Both the position numbers and the translations under genes were made by a program. A DNA stretch of 64,000 nt. Origin: Gammaproteobacteria bacterium. Its GTDB lineage: Bacteria > Pseudomonadota > Gammaproteobacteria > Steroidobacterales > Steroidobacteraceae. The notes beneath the pieces were generated by a model that saw only the letters and a program-made list of their open reading frames with translations, was not told the origin of the DNA and did no database searches. Location: NCBI GenBank assembly GCA_016874235.1, contig VGUJ01000002.1:1-64000 (forward strand), written 5' to 3'. Shown here one piece after another: positions 54,746-63,495 of the stretch (the first letter of the stretch is position 1; every line of letters starts with the position of its first letter).

Positions 54746-55779
54746 GTGTCCTCCTCGAAAAGTGGCATCACGCCCGTCGGTCGCTGCGGAGGCGCCAGGC
54801 CAAAGTGCAGATAAGCCGCGCGCGTCGCGATGCGCCCTCGGGCGGTACGCATCAAAAATCCTTGCTGAATGAGAAAGGGCTCGATCACGTCTTCGAGCGT
54901 GCCGCGCTCCTCACCGATGGCGGCTGCCAGACTGTCGATGCCGACCGGACCCCCATCGAACTTCTCGATGATGGTCGTCAACAACTTTCGATCGAGCATG
55001 TCGAATCCAACCGGATCCACCTCGAGCAGATCGAGCGCCGCGACGGCGAGCGCCGACGTGATGGTTCCGTCGCCCTTGACCTGCGCGTAGTCACGCGCGC
55101 GTCGCAGCAAGCGATTAGCGATACGCGGCGTGCCGCGCGAGCGCTCCGCGATACGTAATGCGCCCTCGGGATCGAGCGGCACACCCAGAATTCCGGCCGA
55201 GCGTTGCACGACACTCTTGAGGTCTTGCACGTCGTAAAACTCGAGTCGCTGTACGATTCCGAATCGATCGCGCAGCGGCGAAGTTAAAAGTCCTGCACGG
55301 GTCGTCGCACCCACCAAGGTGAACGGCGGCAACGATAGTTTGATGGATCGTGCTGCCGGACCTTCGCCAATCATGATGTCGAGTTGGTAATCCTCCATCG
55401 CGGGATAAAGGACCTCCTCGACGATCGGCGAGAGGCGATGGATTTCATCTACGAACAACACGTCGCGCGGCTGCAAATTGGTGAGGATCGCTGCGAGATC
55501 ACCGGGACGCTCGAGCACGGGACCGGACGTCTGCCGCAGACTGACACCGAGCTCAGTGGCAAGGATATTGGCGAGTGACGTCTTGCCAAGACCGGGCGGC
55601 CCAAAGATCAACACGTGATCGAGCGCCTCAGACCGCGCACGCGCTGCACCCACGAAAATCTCGAGCTGCTCTTTGACGGGACGTTGTCCGACGAAGTCCG
55701 CAAGACGCTTCGGACGTATCGCCCGATCGATCGCCTCTTCCTCGCGGCCACCCTCGGCACTCACGATGCGTTCGGTCAT
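54742..55779 (-). CDS. ruvB: RuvB, Holliday junction branch-migration ATPase
   Basis: The 345-residue AAA+ motor has Walker [12 protein letters not shown] near residue 60, Walker [13 protein letters not shown] near 108, sensor GATTRAGLL and a C-terminal winged helix ([17 protein letters not shown]). It drives branch migration on RuvA. It overlaps ruvA by 4 bp and ybgC by 4 bp. Confidence 0.98.
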   Translation of the reverse strand: MTERIVSAEGGREEEAIDRAIRPKRLADFVGQRPVKEQLEIFVGAARARSEALDHVLIFGPPGLGKTSLANILATELGVSLRQTSGPVLERPGDLAAILTNLQPRDVLFVDEIHRLSPIVEEVLYPAMEDYQLDIMIGEGPAARSIKLSLPPFTLVGATTRAGLLTSPLRDRFGIVQRLEFYDVQDLKSVVQRSAGILGVPLDPEGALRIAERSRGTPRIANRLLRRARDYAQVKGDGTITSALAVAALDLLEVDPVGFDMLDRKLLTTIIEKFDGGPVGIDSLAAAIGEERGTLEDVIEPFLIQQGFLMRTARGRIATRAAYLHFGLAPPQRPTGVMPLFEEDT

Positions 55780-56366
55780 CGGAGCGCCCCCTGTAACGCA
55801 CGACGGATGAGTTCTTCGGAGCCTTCGATGCCCGAGCCGGTCGCCGCTTTGATGAGCCGAGTGGCTTCGGCGGGTTTGTAGCCGAGCGCCACGAGCGCCG
55901 CGAAGGCCTCGCCCTCCGCGCCCCCGGCCGAGGCTTCTGCAGGTAACGTGATACCGAGTTGATCGGCGGAGAGTCGATCTCGCATCTCGATGACAAGTCG
56001 CTCGGCGGTTTTGCGGCCCACGCCCGGAATCTTGGTGAGTGCCGTCACGTCATTGGACGTGACGCACGTGGCGAAACCCTCGGCCGTCGTACCCGAGAGA
56101 ATGGCCAACGCGATCTTCGGACCCACTCCCGATACTTTGAGCAAGTTGCGAAACAGATGTCGCTCGGCCACCGTCGCGAATCCATAAAGGATATGCGCGT
56201 CTTCTCGTACGACGAGATGCGTCAACAACCGCACCTCCTCACCCACGGCCGGTAGTCCATAGAACGTCGACATCGGTGCTTCGAGCTCATAGCCGACGCC
56301 ACCGACTTCGATGAGCAACTGCGGCGGTGCCTTGACCGCGATGCGACCCCGCAGTGAGCCGATCAT
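55776..56366 (-). CDS. ruvA: RuvA, Holliday junction-binding protein
   Basis: The 196-residue protein has an OB-fold start ([27 protein letters not shown]), tandem helix-hairpin-helix motifs ([15 protein letters not shown] and [19 protein letters not shown]) and a C-terminal RuvB-binding domain ([17 protein letters not shown]). Overlaps ruvC and ruvB by 4 bp each. Confidence 0.98.
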   Translation of the reverse strand: MIGSLRGRIAVKAPPQLLIEVGGVGYELEAPMSTFYGLPAVGEEVRLLTHLVVREDAHILYGFATVAERHLFRNLLKVSGVGPKIALAILSGTTAEGFATCVTSNDVTALTKIPGVGRKTAERLVIEMRDRLSADQLGITLPAEASAGGAEGEAFAALVALGYKPAEATRLIKAATGSGIEGSEELIRRALQGALR

Positions 56367-56950
56367 CCGGCGACTCCCTGATGACCCGCGATGAGACTGG
56401 CAAGCTTGCGCTGTTGCGCGTGGCAGAGCGCAACCGCCAGCGCATCGGCCGCGTCTGAGGTGAGACGACCCTCCACGTTGAGCAGCGTACGCATCATGTG
56501 AGCGACCTGAAGCTTATCGGCACCACCGAACCCCACTGTCGCGAGCTTGATGGCTCGTGGCGCGTACTCAGCAATCTCAAACTCGCCGAGCGCTGACAAC
56601 GCGGCGCCACGTGCTTGCCCGAGCTTGAGCGCACTGTCGATGTTGCGATTGACGAACACTTTTTCGATGGCGACTTCTCCAGGTGAGTGTTCGAGCACGA
56701 GCGCACGAACGCCTTCATGAATTCGGGCGAGCCGTGCGGCCATCGGCAATCCGTCGACCTCGATACGTCCATGCGTCACGCATCGACAATCGGGACCCCT
56801 GACATCGATGATGCCGTAGCCAAGCCGACGCGATCCCGGGTCGATTCCGAGAATGCGGCAGTTCTGCGAAACGAGAGTCGTCGGGGCCTCGACCGAGCCG
56901 GAGGACGCCGGATCGTAGCTACGCCAAGACTTGGACCGATATCGCGCCAT
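56363..56950 (-). CDS. ruvC: RuvC, Holliday junction resolvase
   Basis: The nuclease has the four catalytic acids in LGIDPGSRRLGYG, VAIEKVF, and TSDAADALAVALCHA. The N-terminus is about 30 residues longer than the usual start just before RILGIDPG, because no alternative ATG, GTG or TTG lies closer in frame. Some of that extension may be untranslated if a rare start is used. A TATCAT -10-like box lies at 56997-56992. First of the ruvCAB group. Confidence 0.94.
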   Translation of the reverse strand: MARYRSKSWRSYDPASSGSVEAPTTLVSQNCRILGIDPGSRRLGYGIIDVRGPDCRCVTHGRIEVDGLPMAARLARIHEGVRALVLEHSPGEVAIEKVFVNRNIDSALKLGQARGAALSALGEFEIAEYAPRAIKLATVGFGGADKLQVAHMMRTLLNVEGRLTSDAADALAVALCHAQQRKLASLIAGHQGVAG

Positions 56951-57008
56951 GCGCTCGCAACCCCGAGGATGCGCTGTAAAGCGACCGGCCTATGATAGCT
57001 GGAAACCC

Positions 57009-58436
57009 TCAGCGATTCGGCATGTCGATGGCGCGCTTGTCGGCCGCAAGAGCGGCCTCATGCAGCGCCTCAGACAAGGTCGGGTGTGCGTGGATCGTGC
57101 GCTGCAGATCCTCGGCGCTCGCCGAGTACTCCATCGCGAGCACCGCCTCAGCGATGAGCTCGCCCGCCATCGGGCCGATGATGTGTACGCCCAGAATCTG
57201 GTCGTCGTCCTTGGCGGCGATCAACTTAGCAAAACCCTGGCTGGCCTCCATGGCCCGCGCGCGACCGCTCGCGAGGAACGGAAAGCTGCCAACCTTATAC
57301 GGCCGACCACTCGCCTTGACCTGCTCCTCGGTCTGGCCGACCCACGCGATCTCCGGCGCCGTGTAAATCACCGAGGGAATCGTCTGGTAGTTCACGTGGG
57401 CATAGAGACCGGCGATACGGTCCGCGACCGCAACGCCCTCTTCCTTACCTTTGTGGGCCAGCATCGGACCGCGAACGCAGTCTCCGACCGCCCACACGTT
57501 CTCGATGCCGGTGTGGCAATGATCGTCCACTTTGATGAACCCTCGCTCGTCGATGACAACCCCCGTGCCTTCACCGAGCAGATTGGCCGTATGCGGCCGT
57601 CGCCCGATACAGACAACGAGCTTGTCGACGGTCAGCGAGTGCGAGGCGCCGGCCTCGTCGATGTAGCTGACCTGCACCTCGCCCTTGACGACCGTCGCAC
57701 CGGACACCTTGGCTCCGAGTCGGACGTCGAGACCCTGTTTCTTGAAGTGCTTCATCGCCTCTTTGGCAAGCTGCTGATCGGCCATGGCGAGAAAACTCGG
57801 CATGGCTTCGAGTACGGTGACATCGGCGCCGAGTCGACGCCACACGCTGCCGAGTTCGAGCCCGATCACCCCCGCACCGATCACCCCGAGGCGTTTCGGG
57901 ACGGCGTCGAATTCGAGCGCCCCCCAACTGTCGACGATGTGCTGTCCGTCGAAAGCCGCCGTCTTGAGTGGCGTCGGATGGGACCCGCTCGCGAGCACCA
58001 CATGCTTGGCGGAAAACGTCTTGACGCTACCGTCGTGGGCCGTGAACTCCACTTTGCGACCCGCGAGCAACTTGCCGTGCCCCTGCATCGCCGTGACACC
58101 CGCGGCTTTCAGCAACTGCACGATACCTCCCGTCATGTTCTTCACGATGCCGGCCTTGCGCTTCTGCATCGCTGCGATATCCATGGCGACCGGACCCGTC
58201 TTGATTCCGTGCGAGGCGAACTCGACCTGCGCGCGATGGAATAGCTCGGAGGACTCGAGCAAGGCCTTGGATGGAATACAGCCCGCATTGAGGCAGGTGC
58301 CTCCGAAAGTGGCGCTACCGTCGTAATTCTTCCATTCGTCGATGCAGGCGACCTTGAGTCCGTTCTGTCCCGCACGGATCGCAGCCGGGTAACCGGCGGG
58401 ACCGCCGCCGATGACGATGACGTCGTAATCACTCAT
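57009..58436 (-). CDS. lpd: Dihydrolipoyl dehydrogenase (E3)
   Basis: The 475-residue flavoenzyme has the FAD motif IVIGGGPAGYPAAIRA, redox disulfide GGTCLNAGCIPSK near residues 45-57, NAD motif GVIGAGVIGLELGSVW and the C-terminal HAHPTLSEALHE base. It reoxidises the lipoyl groups of SucB and other E2 proteins. It is third in the sucA-sucB-lpd operon, 18 bp after sucB. Confidence 0.97.
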   Translation of the reverse strand: MSDYDVIVIGGGPAGYPAAIRAGQNGLKVACIDEWKNYDGSATFGGTCLNAGCIPSKALLESSELFHRAQVEFASHGIKTGPVAMDIAAMQKRKAGIVKNMTGGIVQLLKAAGVTAMQGHGKLLAGRKVEFTAHDGSVKTFSAKHVVLASGSHPTPLKTAAFDGQHIVDSWGALEFDAVPKRLGVIGAGVIGLELGSVWRRLGADVTVLEAMPSFLAMADQQLAKEAMKHFKKQGLDVRLGAKVSGATVVKGEVQVSYIDEAGASHSLTVDKLVVCIGRRPHTANLLGEGTGVVIDERGFIKVDDHCHTGIENVWAVGDCVRGPMLAHKGKEEGVAVADRIAGLYAHVNYQTIPSVIYTAPEIAWVGQTEEQVKASGRPYKVGSFPFLASGRARAMEASQGFAKLIAAKDDDQILGVHIIGPMAGELIAEAVLAMEYSASAEDLQRTIHAHPTLSEALHEAALAADKRAIDMPNR

Positions 58437-58454
58437 GATTTTTTTCCGCTAATG

Positions 58455-59642
58455 TCAGAGGCCGAGCAGGATGCAACCCGGATCCTCGAGGCAATCTTTG
58501 ATTGCCACCAGGAACTGCACCGCCTCGCGGCCGTCGATGATGCGATGGTCATAGCTCACCGCGAGATACATCATCGGGCGAACGACGATCTGCCCGTTGA
58601 CCACGACCGGACGCTCCTGAATCTTGTGCATGCCGAGGATCGCACTCTGCGGCGCGTTCACGATTGGCGTCGACAGCAGCGAGCCGAAGACTCCACCGTT
58701 CGTCACGGTAAACGTGCCGCCCTGCAACTCCTCGATTGTCAGCGACCCCGAACGGGCACGCGTACCGAAATCCCCGATCTGGCGCTCGATCTCGGCGAAG
58801 CCAAGATTTTCGGCGTTACGCAACACGGGCACTACGAGGCCACGATCCGTCGAGACCGCGACGCCGATGTCGTAGTACTCGTGATAGATGATGTCGTTTC
58901 CGTCGACCGCCGCGTTCATCACCGGCACCTTGCGAAGTGCCTCGATGCTCGCCTTCACGAAGAACGACATGAAACCGAGTTTCACGCCGTGATGCCTCTC
59001 GAAACGATCTTTATGACGCGCGCGAAGCTCATTGATCGCCGTGAGATCAACTTCATTGAAGGTCGTGAGCAGCGCTGCCGTATGCTGAGCCTGAACGAGG
59101 CGCTCGGCTATGCGCTGACGGAGCCGCGTCATCGGCACACGCTGCTCGGCACGAGGACCGGACGGCACCGCCGCCACCGCTGCAGGGGCCGATTTTTTTT
59201 CCGCATGCGCGACGACATCGGCCTTGGTGACACGACCATCGCGACCCGTTCCGCTGACCGCTGCCGCCTCGACACCCGTCTCCTCGACGACCCGACGCGC
59301 TGCGGGTCCGAGTTTGGCGCCGGAGCTCGCCTTCGCTGCAGTCTCGGTTTTAACTGCCGCAGGCTCCGACCTGGGCGACGCCTTGGGGGCCGCGGCAACG
59401 GCAGTGCTCGGCTCGAAAATCGCGAGCAAATCGCCGCTTTTTACAGTGGCACCCTGCTGCACTTTGAATTCTTTGATAACGCCAGCCGACGGAGCCGGCA
59501 CCTCGAGTACCACCTTGTCGGTTTCGAGATCGGCCAGATTCTCGTCGCGCTGCGTTGCCTCACCAGGCTGCTTACGCCAGGCGACGAGCGTCGCATCGGC
59601 GACAGATTCGGGAAGTTGGGGAACGCGGATTTCAATGGTCAT
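58455..59642 (-). CDS. sucB: Dihydrolipoyl succinyltransferase (E2 of 2-oxoglutarate dehydrogenase)
   Basis: The 395-residue E2 has one lipoyl domain with lipoylated K43 in [12 protein letters not shown], an Ala/Lys/Pro linker, a peripheral subunit-binding domain ([21 protein letters not shown]) and a catalytic core with [16 protein letters not shown]. It transfers succinyl groups to CoA. It lies 18 bp after sucA. Confidence 0.97.
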   Translation of the reverse strand: MTIEIRVPQLPESVADATLVAWRKQPGEATQRDENLADLETDKVVLEVPAPSAGVIKEFKVQQGATVKSGDLLAIFEPSTAVAAAPKASPRSEPAAVKTETAAKASSGAKLGPAARRVVEETGVEAAAVSGTGRDGRVTKADVVAHAEKKSAPAAVAAVPSGPRAEQRVPMTRLRQRIAERLVQAQHTAALLTTFNEVDLTAINELRARHKDRFERHHGVKLGFMSFFVKASIEALRKVPVMNAAVDGNDIIYHEYYDIGVAVSTDRGLVVPVLRNAENLGFAEIERQIGDFGTRARSGSLTIEELQGGTFTVTNGGVFGSLLSTPIVNAPQSAILGMHKIQERPVVVNGQIVVRPMMYLAVSYDHRIIDGREAVQFLVAIKDCLEDPGCILLGL

Positions 59643-59660
59643 GATGTCGATATTTCCTGA

Positions 59661-62576
59661 TCAATGCTTGCCAGTGCCCGTGGCAGCGCGCACGGGTTTG
59701 GTGTTGTCCTCGGTGAGTCGGCGAGTGACGCGCGTATCGCCCTCGCGCGCAATCGATTGCAGAGCAGCCTTGACGAGACCCGACTGCTCAGCATCGTGGA
59801 TCTTGCCGATACCGGTCGCCGGAGCGGCCGCCGGCGCGCGCCCTGCATAGAGCAACGTGCGCTGGCCCGCAAACGGACGCTCGAGGCGATGACGAATCTG
59901 GTACCACGCGCCCTGGTTTTGCGGCTCTTCCTGACACCAGACGATCTCCTGTGCATTCGGGTATCGCGCAATCGTCGCCGCATATTCGTCGGCCGGGAAC
60001 GGATAGATCTGCTCGAGCCGAACCAGCGCGACATCGGTTTGCCCCGATGCGCGACGCGCCTTGAGCAAGTCGAAATACACTTTACCGCTCGAGAACACGA
60101 CTCGCTTCACCTTGGCACGGTCGATGGCATCGATCTCATCGATGATATTTTTGAAGGAGCCACTCTCGAGGTCTTCGAGCGCCGACACCGACAAGTCATG
60201 GCGCAACAAGCTCTTCGGCGTCATCACGATCAGCGGCTTGCGGAACTCTCGCAGCATCTGCCGACGCAGCATGTGGAACATCTGCGCGGGCGTCGAGGGG
60301 ACACAGACCGACATGTTGAGCTCGGCACACAACTGCAGGAATCGTTCGAGTCGCGCAGACGAGTGCTCGGGCCCCTGTCCTTCATAACCATGCGGCAAAA
60401 ACAGCGTGAGCCCGCAGTAGCGACCCCACTTCGCCTCACCCGAGCTGATGAATTGATCGATGATCACCTGCGCACCGTTGGCGAAGTCGCCGAACTGCGC
60501 TTCCCACACCACGAGTACACCCGGATCGGTTTGCGAGTAACCGTACTCGAAGGCCAACACGGCCTCTTCCGAGAGGACTGAGTCGATGACCTCGAATCGA
60601 GGCTGACGCTCTGCGATGTGTTTGAGAGGCACGTGAGCGACACCGGTGTTTTGATCGTGCAGCACCGCATGTCGATGGAAGAACGTACCGCGTCCCGAGT
60701 CCTGTCCCGAGATGCGAACGGCATAACCATCTTCGAGCAAACTCGCGTACGCGAGCGACTCCGCACAACCCCAGTCGAGCGGCAGCTCGCCAGCGATCAT
60801 CTTCGCCCGATTGGTGATGACCTGTTGCACGCGCGGATGCAACATGTGCCCCTCAGGAGTCGACACCAGCCGCGCGCCAAGCGCCTTGAGACGCTTCATC
60901 TCGACGCCCGAACGGATCGTCGACGTCCAGTCGATGCTGCGCATGTAGGCGCTCCAATCGACCGTGTACTTGTTGCCGATCATACCGAGCGAGGCCTTCG
61001 CCTGTGGCCGTCCCTCATCAAGACCCGCACGATACTGCTCGATCAATCCGTCAGCATCGAACTGCGTGATCACACCCTCGGCGACGAGCCGATCCGCATA
61101 CAGCTTTCGGGTAGTCGAGTGCTTCCGGATGACGTTGTACATCACCGGCTGCGTGGCCGCCGGCTCATCCGCCTCGTTGTGTCCCAAACGTCGGTAGCAC
61201 ACGAGATCGATCACCACGTCTTTGTGGAAACGCTGGCGATACTTCATCGCGAGGCGCGTCACGAAGACCACGGCCTCGGGGTCATCACCGTTGACGTGGA
61301 AAATCGGCGCCTCGAGCATCTTCGCGACATCCGAGCAATACATCGTCGAGCGCATGTCGGACGGATTCGAGGTCGTGAAGCCCACTTGGTTGTTTACGAC
61401 GATGTGCATCGTGCCGCCCGTGTAATAGCCCCGAGCCTGCGATAACTGCATCGTCTCCATGACGACGCCCTGACCGCCGAATGCCGAATCACCGTGAATG
61501 AGACACGGCACGACGCGCTCGCCGAGGGAGTCTCCGCGACGCTCTTGACGCGCTCTGACCGAGCCCTCGACCACCGGATTGACGACCTCGAGGTGCGAAG
61601 GGTTGAACGCGAGCCCAACGTGGACGTTGCCACCCGGCGTGCGTAGGTCAGCCGAGAAGCCCTTGTGGTACTTCACGTCACCCGAACCCTTGATTTGCGA
61701 GATGTCGTATTTGCCTTCGAACTCACCGAAGAGTTCGGACGGCGCCTTACCGAGAACATTGACGAGCACGTTGAGGCGACCACGATGCGCCATCCCGATG
61801 ACGAATTCTTCGACACCGAGGCTGCCACCCGTCTGGATGAGATCATCGAGCAGCGGAATCAGCGAGTCGCCGCCCTCGAGCGAGAAACGCTTTTGACCGA
61901 CGTACTTAGTGTGCAGGTAACGCTCGAGCCCTTCGGCGGCCGTCAGCTCCCAAAGAATATTTCGGCGCTCTTCGGTCGAAAATCGATGGTGCATGCGCCC
62001 CGACTGAAACTCGTCCTGCAACCACAGACGCTCGTCGGTGTTTGAAATATGAGCGAACTCCGCTCCGACTGACCCGCAATACACATATTCGAGCGTCGCG
62101 ATGATTTCGCGCAGTGTGGCGCGACCCGGAACGTTACCGACGCGACTGCCCGTGAAGAAAGGCGTATCCAGATCGCCCTCCGTCAGCCCGAAATAAGAGA
62201 GCCCCAAGACCTTCGGTCGCTCTCGCTGCATGAGATTGAGTGGATCGAGTTTGGCGATCAGATGACCGCGGTTCGCGTAAATCTGTACGAGACGAGAGAC
62301 CGCGCCCTGCTTCGCGCTGGCATCACCATCGAGCGCTGCGGCAACCGCGACGCCTACCTGTCGGGCGGTCTGCGCGCGCTCCGCGATCGCGTCCTGGATC
62401 GCGCGGTGCGAACGCTCCGGCCCGGAGGGCTGAGGCATACGAGCAAAATAGTCACGCCAGGCGGCCGAGACCGACGCCGGGTCATTCAAGTATTGCTCGT
62501 AGAGGGACTCGACGTAGTCGGCATTGCCGCCGTAAAGCGGAGAGGAAGCGAGTTGATCGCTGCGCGAAGCGCCCAT
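59661..62576 (-). CDS. sucA: 2-oxoglutarate dehydrogenase E1
   Basis: The 971-residue ThDP-dependent decarboxylase has the N-terminal YVESLYEQYLNDPASVSAAWRDYF, the GMAHRGRLNVL and GDSAFGGQGVVMET segments, the ThDP/Mg site and LFLPHGYEGQGPEHSSARLERFLQ. ATG 62576 places the E2-binding helix at the same distance from the start as in E. coli SucA. ATG 62615 is an alternative. No sdh genes precede it; tRNA-Ala and tRNA-Arg lie upstream on the same strand. Confidence 0.96.
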   Translation of the reverse strand: MGASRSDQLASSPLYGGNADYVESLYEQYLNDPASVSAAWRDYFARMPQPSGPERSHRAIQDAIAERAQTARQVGVAVAAALDGDASAKQGAVSRLVQIYANRGHLIAKLDPLNLMQRERPKVLGLSYFGLTEGDLDTPFFTGSRVGNVPGRATLREIIATLEYVYCGSVGAEFAHISNTDERLWLQDEFQSGRMHHRFSTEERRNILWELTAAEGLERYLHTKYVGQKRFSLEGGDSLIPLLDDLIQTGGSLGVEEFVIGMAHRGRLNVLVNVLGKAPSELFGEFEGKYDISQIKGSGDVKYHKGFSADLRTPGGNVHVGLAFNPSHLEVVNPVVEGSVRARQERRGDSLGERVVPCLIHGDSAFGGQGVVMETMQLSQARGYYTGGTMHIVVNNQVGFTTSNPSDMRSTMYCSDVAKMLEAPIFHVNGDDPEAVVFVTRLAMKYRQRFHKDVVIDLVCYRRLGHNEADEPAATQPVMYNVIRKHSTTRKLYADRLVAEGVITQFDADGLIEQYRAGLDEGRPQAKASLGMIGNKYTVDWSAYMRSIDWTSTIRSGVEMKRLKALGARLVSTPEGHMLHPRVQQVITNRAKMIAGELPLDWGCAESLAYASLLEDGYAVRISGQDSGRGTFFHRHAVLHDQNTGVAHVPLKHIAERQPRFEVIDSVLSEEAVLAFEYGYSQTDPGVLVVWEAQFGDFANGAQVIIDQFISSGEAKWGRYCGLTLFLPHGYEGQGPEHSSARLERFLQLCAELNMSVCVPSTPAQMFHMLRRQMLREFRKPLIVMTPKSLLRHDLSVSALEDLESGSFKNIIDEIDAIDRAKVKRVVFSSGKVYFDLLKARRASGQTDVALVRLEQIYPFPADEYAATIARYPNAQEIVWCQEEPQNQGAWYQIRHRLERPFAGQRTLLYAGRAPAAAPATGIGKIHDAEQSGLVKAALQSIAREGDTRVTRRLTEDNTKPVRAATGTGKH

Positions 62577-62646
62577 GTGTGACACAAACCCCCGAAACCG
62601 TCGAAAGTCCGCCATTCTACCCGAAGGGTATGGCAAGGTTGGGTCA

Positions 62647-62678
62647 TGGCGCCCCCGGCCGGAGTTGAACCGACGACC
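62647..62678 (-). repeat. Perfect 32-bp copy of the tRNA-Arg 3' end (tRNA fragment, att-like)
   Basis: Bases 62647-62678 are identical to 62715-62746, the T arm, acceptor 3' strand and CCA of tRNA-Arg(CCU). The copy lacks any 5' half, so it cannot fold as a tRNA. It lies 36 bp beyond the full gene and 70 bp upstream of the sucA start. A tRNA 3'-end direct repeat is the footprint left by site-specific integration and loss of an element, or of tRNA gene duplication and decay. Confidence 0.85.
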
Positions 62679-62714
62679 ATGAAGTGCCCCGATAAGCGGA
62701 GACTCAGGAGGTAG

Positions 62715-62790
62715 TGGCGCCCCCGGCCGGAGTTGAACCGACGACCTACCGCTTAGGAGGCGGTCGCTCTATCCACTGAGCTACGGGGGC
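62715..62790 (-). tRNA. tRNA-Arg (anticodon CCU)
   Basis: A 76-nt tRNA has acceptor GCCCCCG pairing with CGGGGGC, encoded CCA and T loop TTCAACT. Anticodon stem ACCGC/GCGGT encloses loop CTCCTAA, giving CCT for AGG codons. tRNA-Arg(CCU) is a frequent integration site. It lies 21 bp after tRNA-Ala and is probably co-transcribed with it. Confidence 0.95.
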
Positions 62791-62811
62791 AGACCCGGCA
62801 TCCGAGGGAAA

Positions 62812-62887
<76 letters not shown>

Positions 62888-62901
62888 ACACGAGGGCGGC
62901 G

Positions 62902-62907
62902 ATTCTA
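62902..62907 (-). promoter_or_regulatory. Candidate -10 box for the tRNA-Ala/tRNA-Arg unit
   Basis: TAGAAT on the minus strand (62907-62902) is followed by CGCCGCCC, a stringent-type discriminator, with the tRNA starting 15 bp further on. A -35 would fall in the AT-rich padR operator region, but no good hexamer was found. It mirrors the tRNA-Lys box. Confidence 0.45.
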
Positions 62908-62927
62908 GCACCACCCCATCAGTGATT

Positions 62928-62947
62928 TTATATCGATCCGATATAAT
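62928..62947 (+). promoter_or_regulatory. padR promoter overlapped by a perfect dyad (probable operator)
   Basis: TTATATCG (62928-62935) and CGATATAA (62939-62946) are perfect inverted arms with a 3-bp centre. The right arm overlaps a consensus -10 TATAAT (62942-62947). The padR ATG is 8 bp past the -10, so transcript and coding sequence would begin almost together. The arrangement suggests autorepression by PadR and could also affect the divergent tRNA promoter. Confidence 0.6.
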
Positions 62948-62954
62948 TTTGCCC

Positions 62955-63470
62955 ATGGATGCCAAAACACTCTGTCTCGGCCTGCTCTCTTTCGGTGAAG
63001 CGAGCGGGTATGACCTCAAACAACACGCCGAGTCGGCGGGCGATCATTTTTTCGCCTCAGGGTTCGGATCGATTTATCCCGCGCTGTCCGCTTTGATGAA
63101 AAATGGACTCATCGAGCGTGTGTCGAAACCTCGCGAAGGGCGTCGAGATCGAAAGGTTTACCGCATCACCCCTGCAGGCCGCTCGGAACTCATTCACCTG
63201 CTCTCGCTCGTGGAGCCGCGTCACGTACTTCGATCGGATCTGTTCGCGCTTCTTTACTTCTCTCATCTCGTGACGCCGGAGCGCATCACCCAAGTGATTG
63301 ATGAACGCCTCATCGCAATCCGTGCAGATCTCGGGGCGACCAAGCGCTCCGATACGACGCTCAAGCATCCAAGCCCGCCGAGCGTCCGATTCGTGAGTGG
63401 CCTCAAGAAGGCTCTCTTCGAAACGACTCTCCACTATTTTCGCGAAAATCGGGCATTGCTCGAACGCTGA
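62955..63470 (+). CDS. PadR-family transcriptional regulator
   Basis: The 171-residue protein has the PadR winged helix (LCLGLLSFGEASGYDLKQHAE, SIYPALSALMKNGLIERVSKPREGRRDRKVYRITPAGRSEL). A C-terminal helical dimerisation domain of the Vir_act_alpha_C type follows. PadR proteins are usually repressors lifted by phenolic or other small ligands. A 19-bp dyad over its own -10 suggests autoregulation. No catabolic or efflux gene is adjacent, so the target is unknown. Confidence 0.88.
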   Translation: MDAKTLCLGLLSFGEASGYDLKQHAESAGDHFFASGFGSIYPALSALMKNGLIERVSKPREGRRDRKVYRITPAGRSELIHLLSLVEPRHVLRSDLFALLYFSHLVTPERITQVIDERLIAIRADLGATKRSDTTLKHPSPPSVRFVSGLKKALFETTLHYFRENRALLER

Positions 63471-63495
63471 ACCTACGCCCAAGCTCAATGATCGA

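Noticed and set aside
56931-58244. 437-codon open frame antisense to lpd
   Set aside because: Mirror frame produced by high GC third positions of lpd; its translation shows no family motifs.
58452-59660. 402-codon open frame antisense to sucB
   Set aside because: Shadow of the sucB codon pattern; no ribosome-binding site or motifs.
62679-62714. Second complete tRNA at the repeated tRNA-Arg 3' end
   Set aside because: The sequence between the copies cannot form the acceptor 5' strand, D arm and anticodon arm; only the 3' fragment is duplicated.
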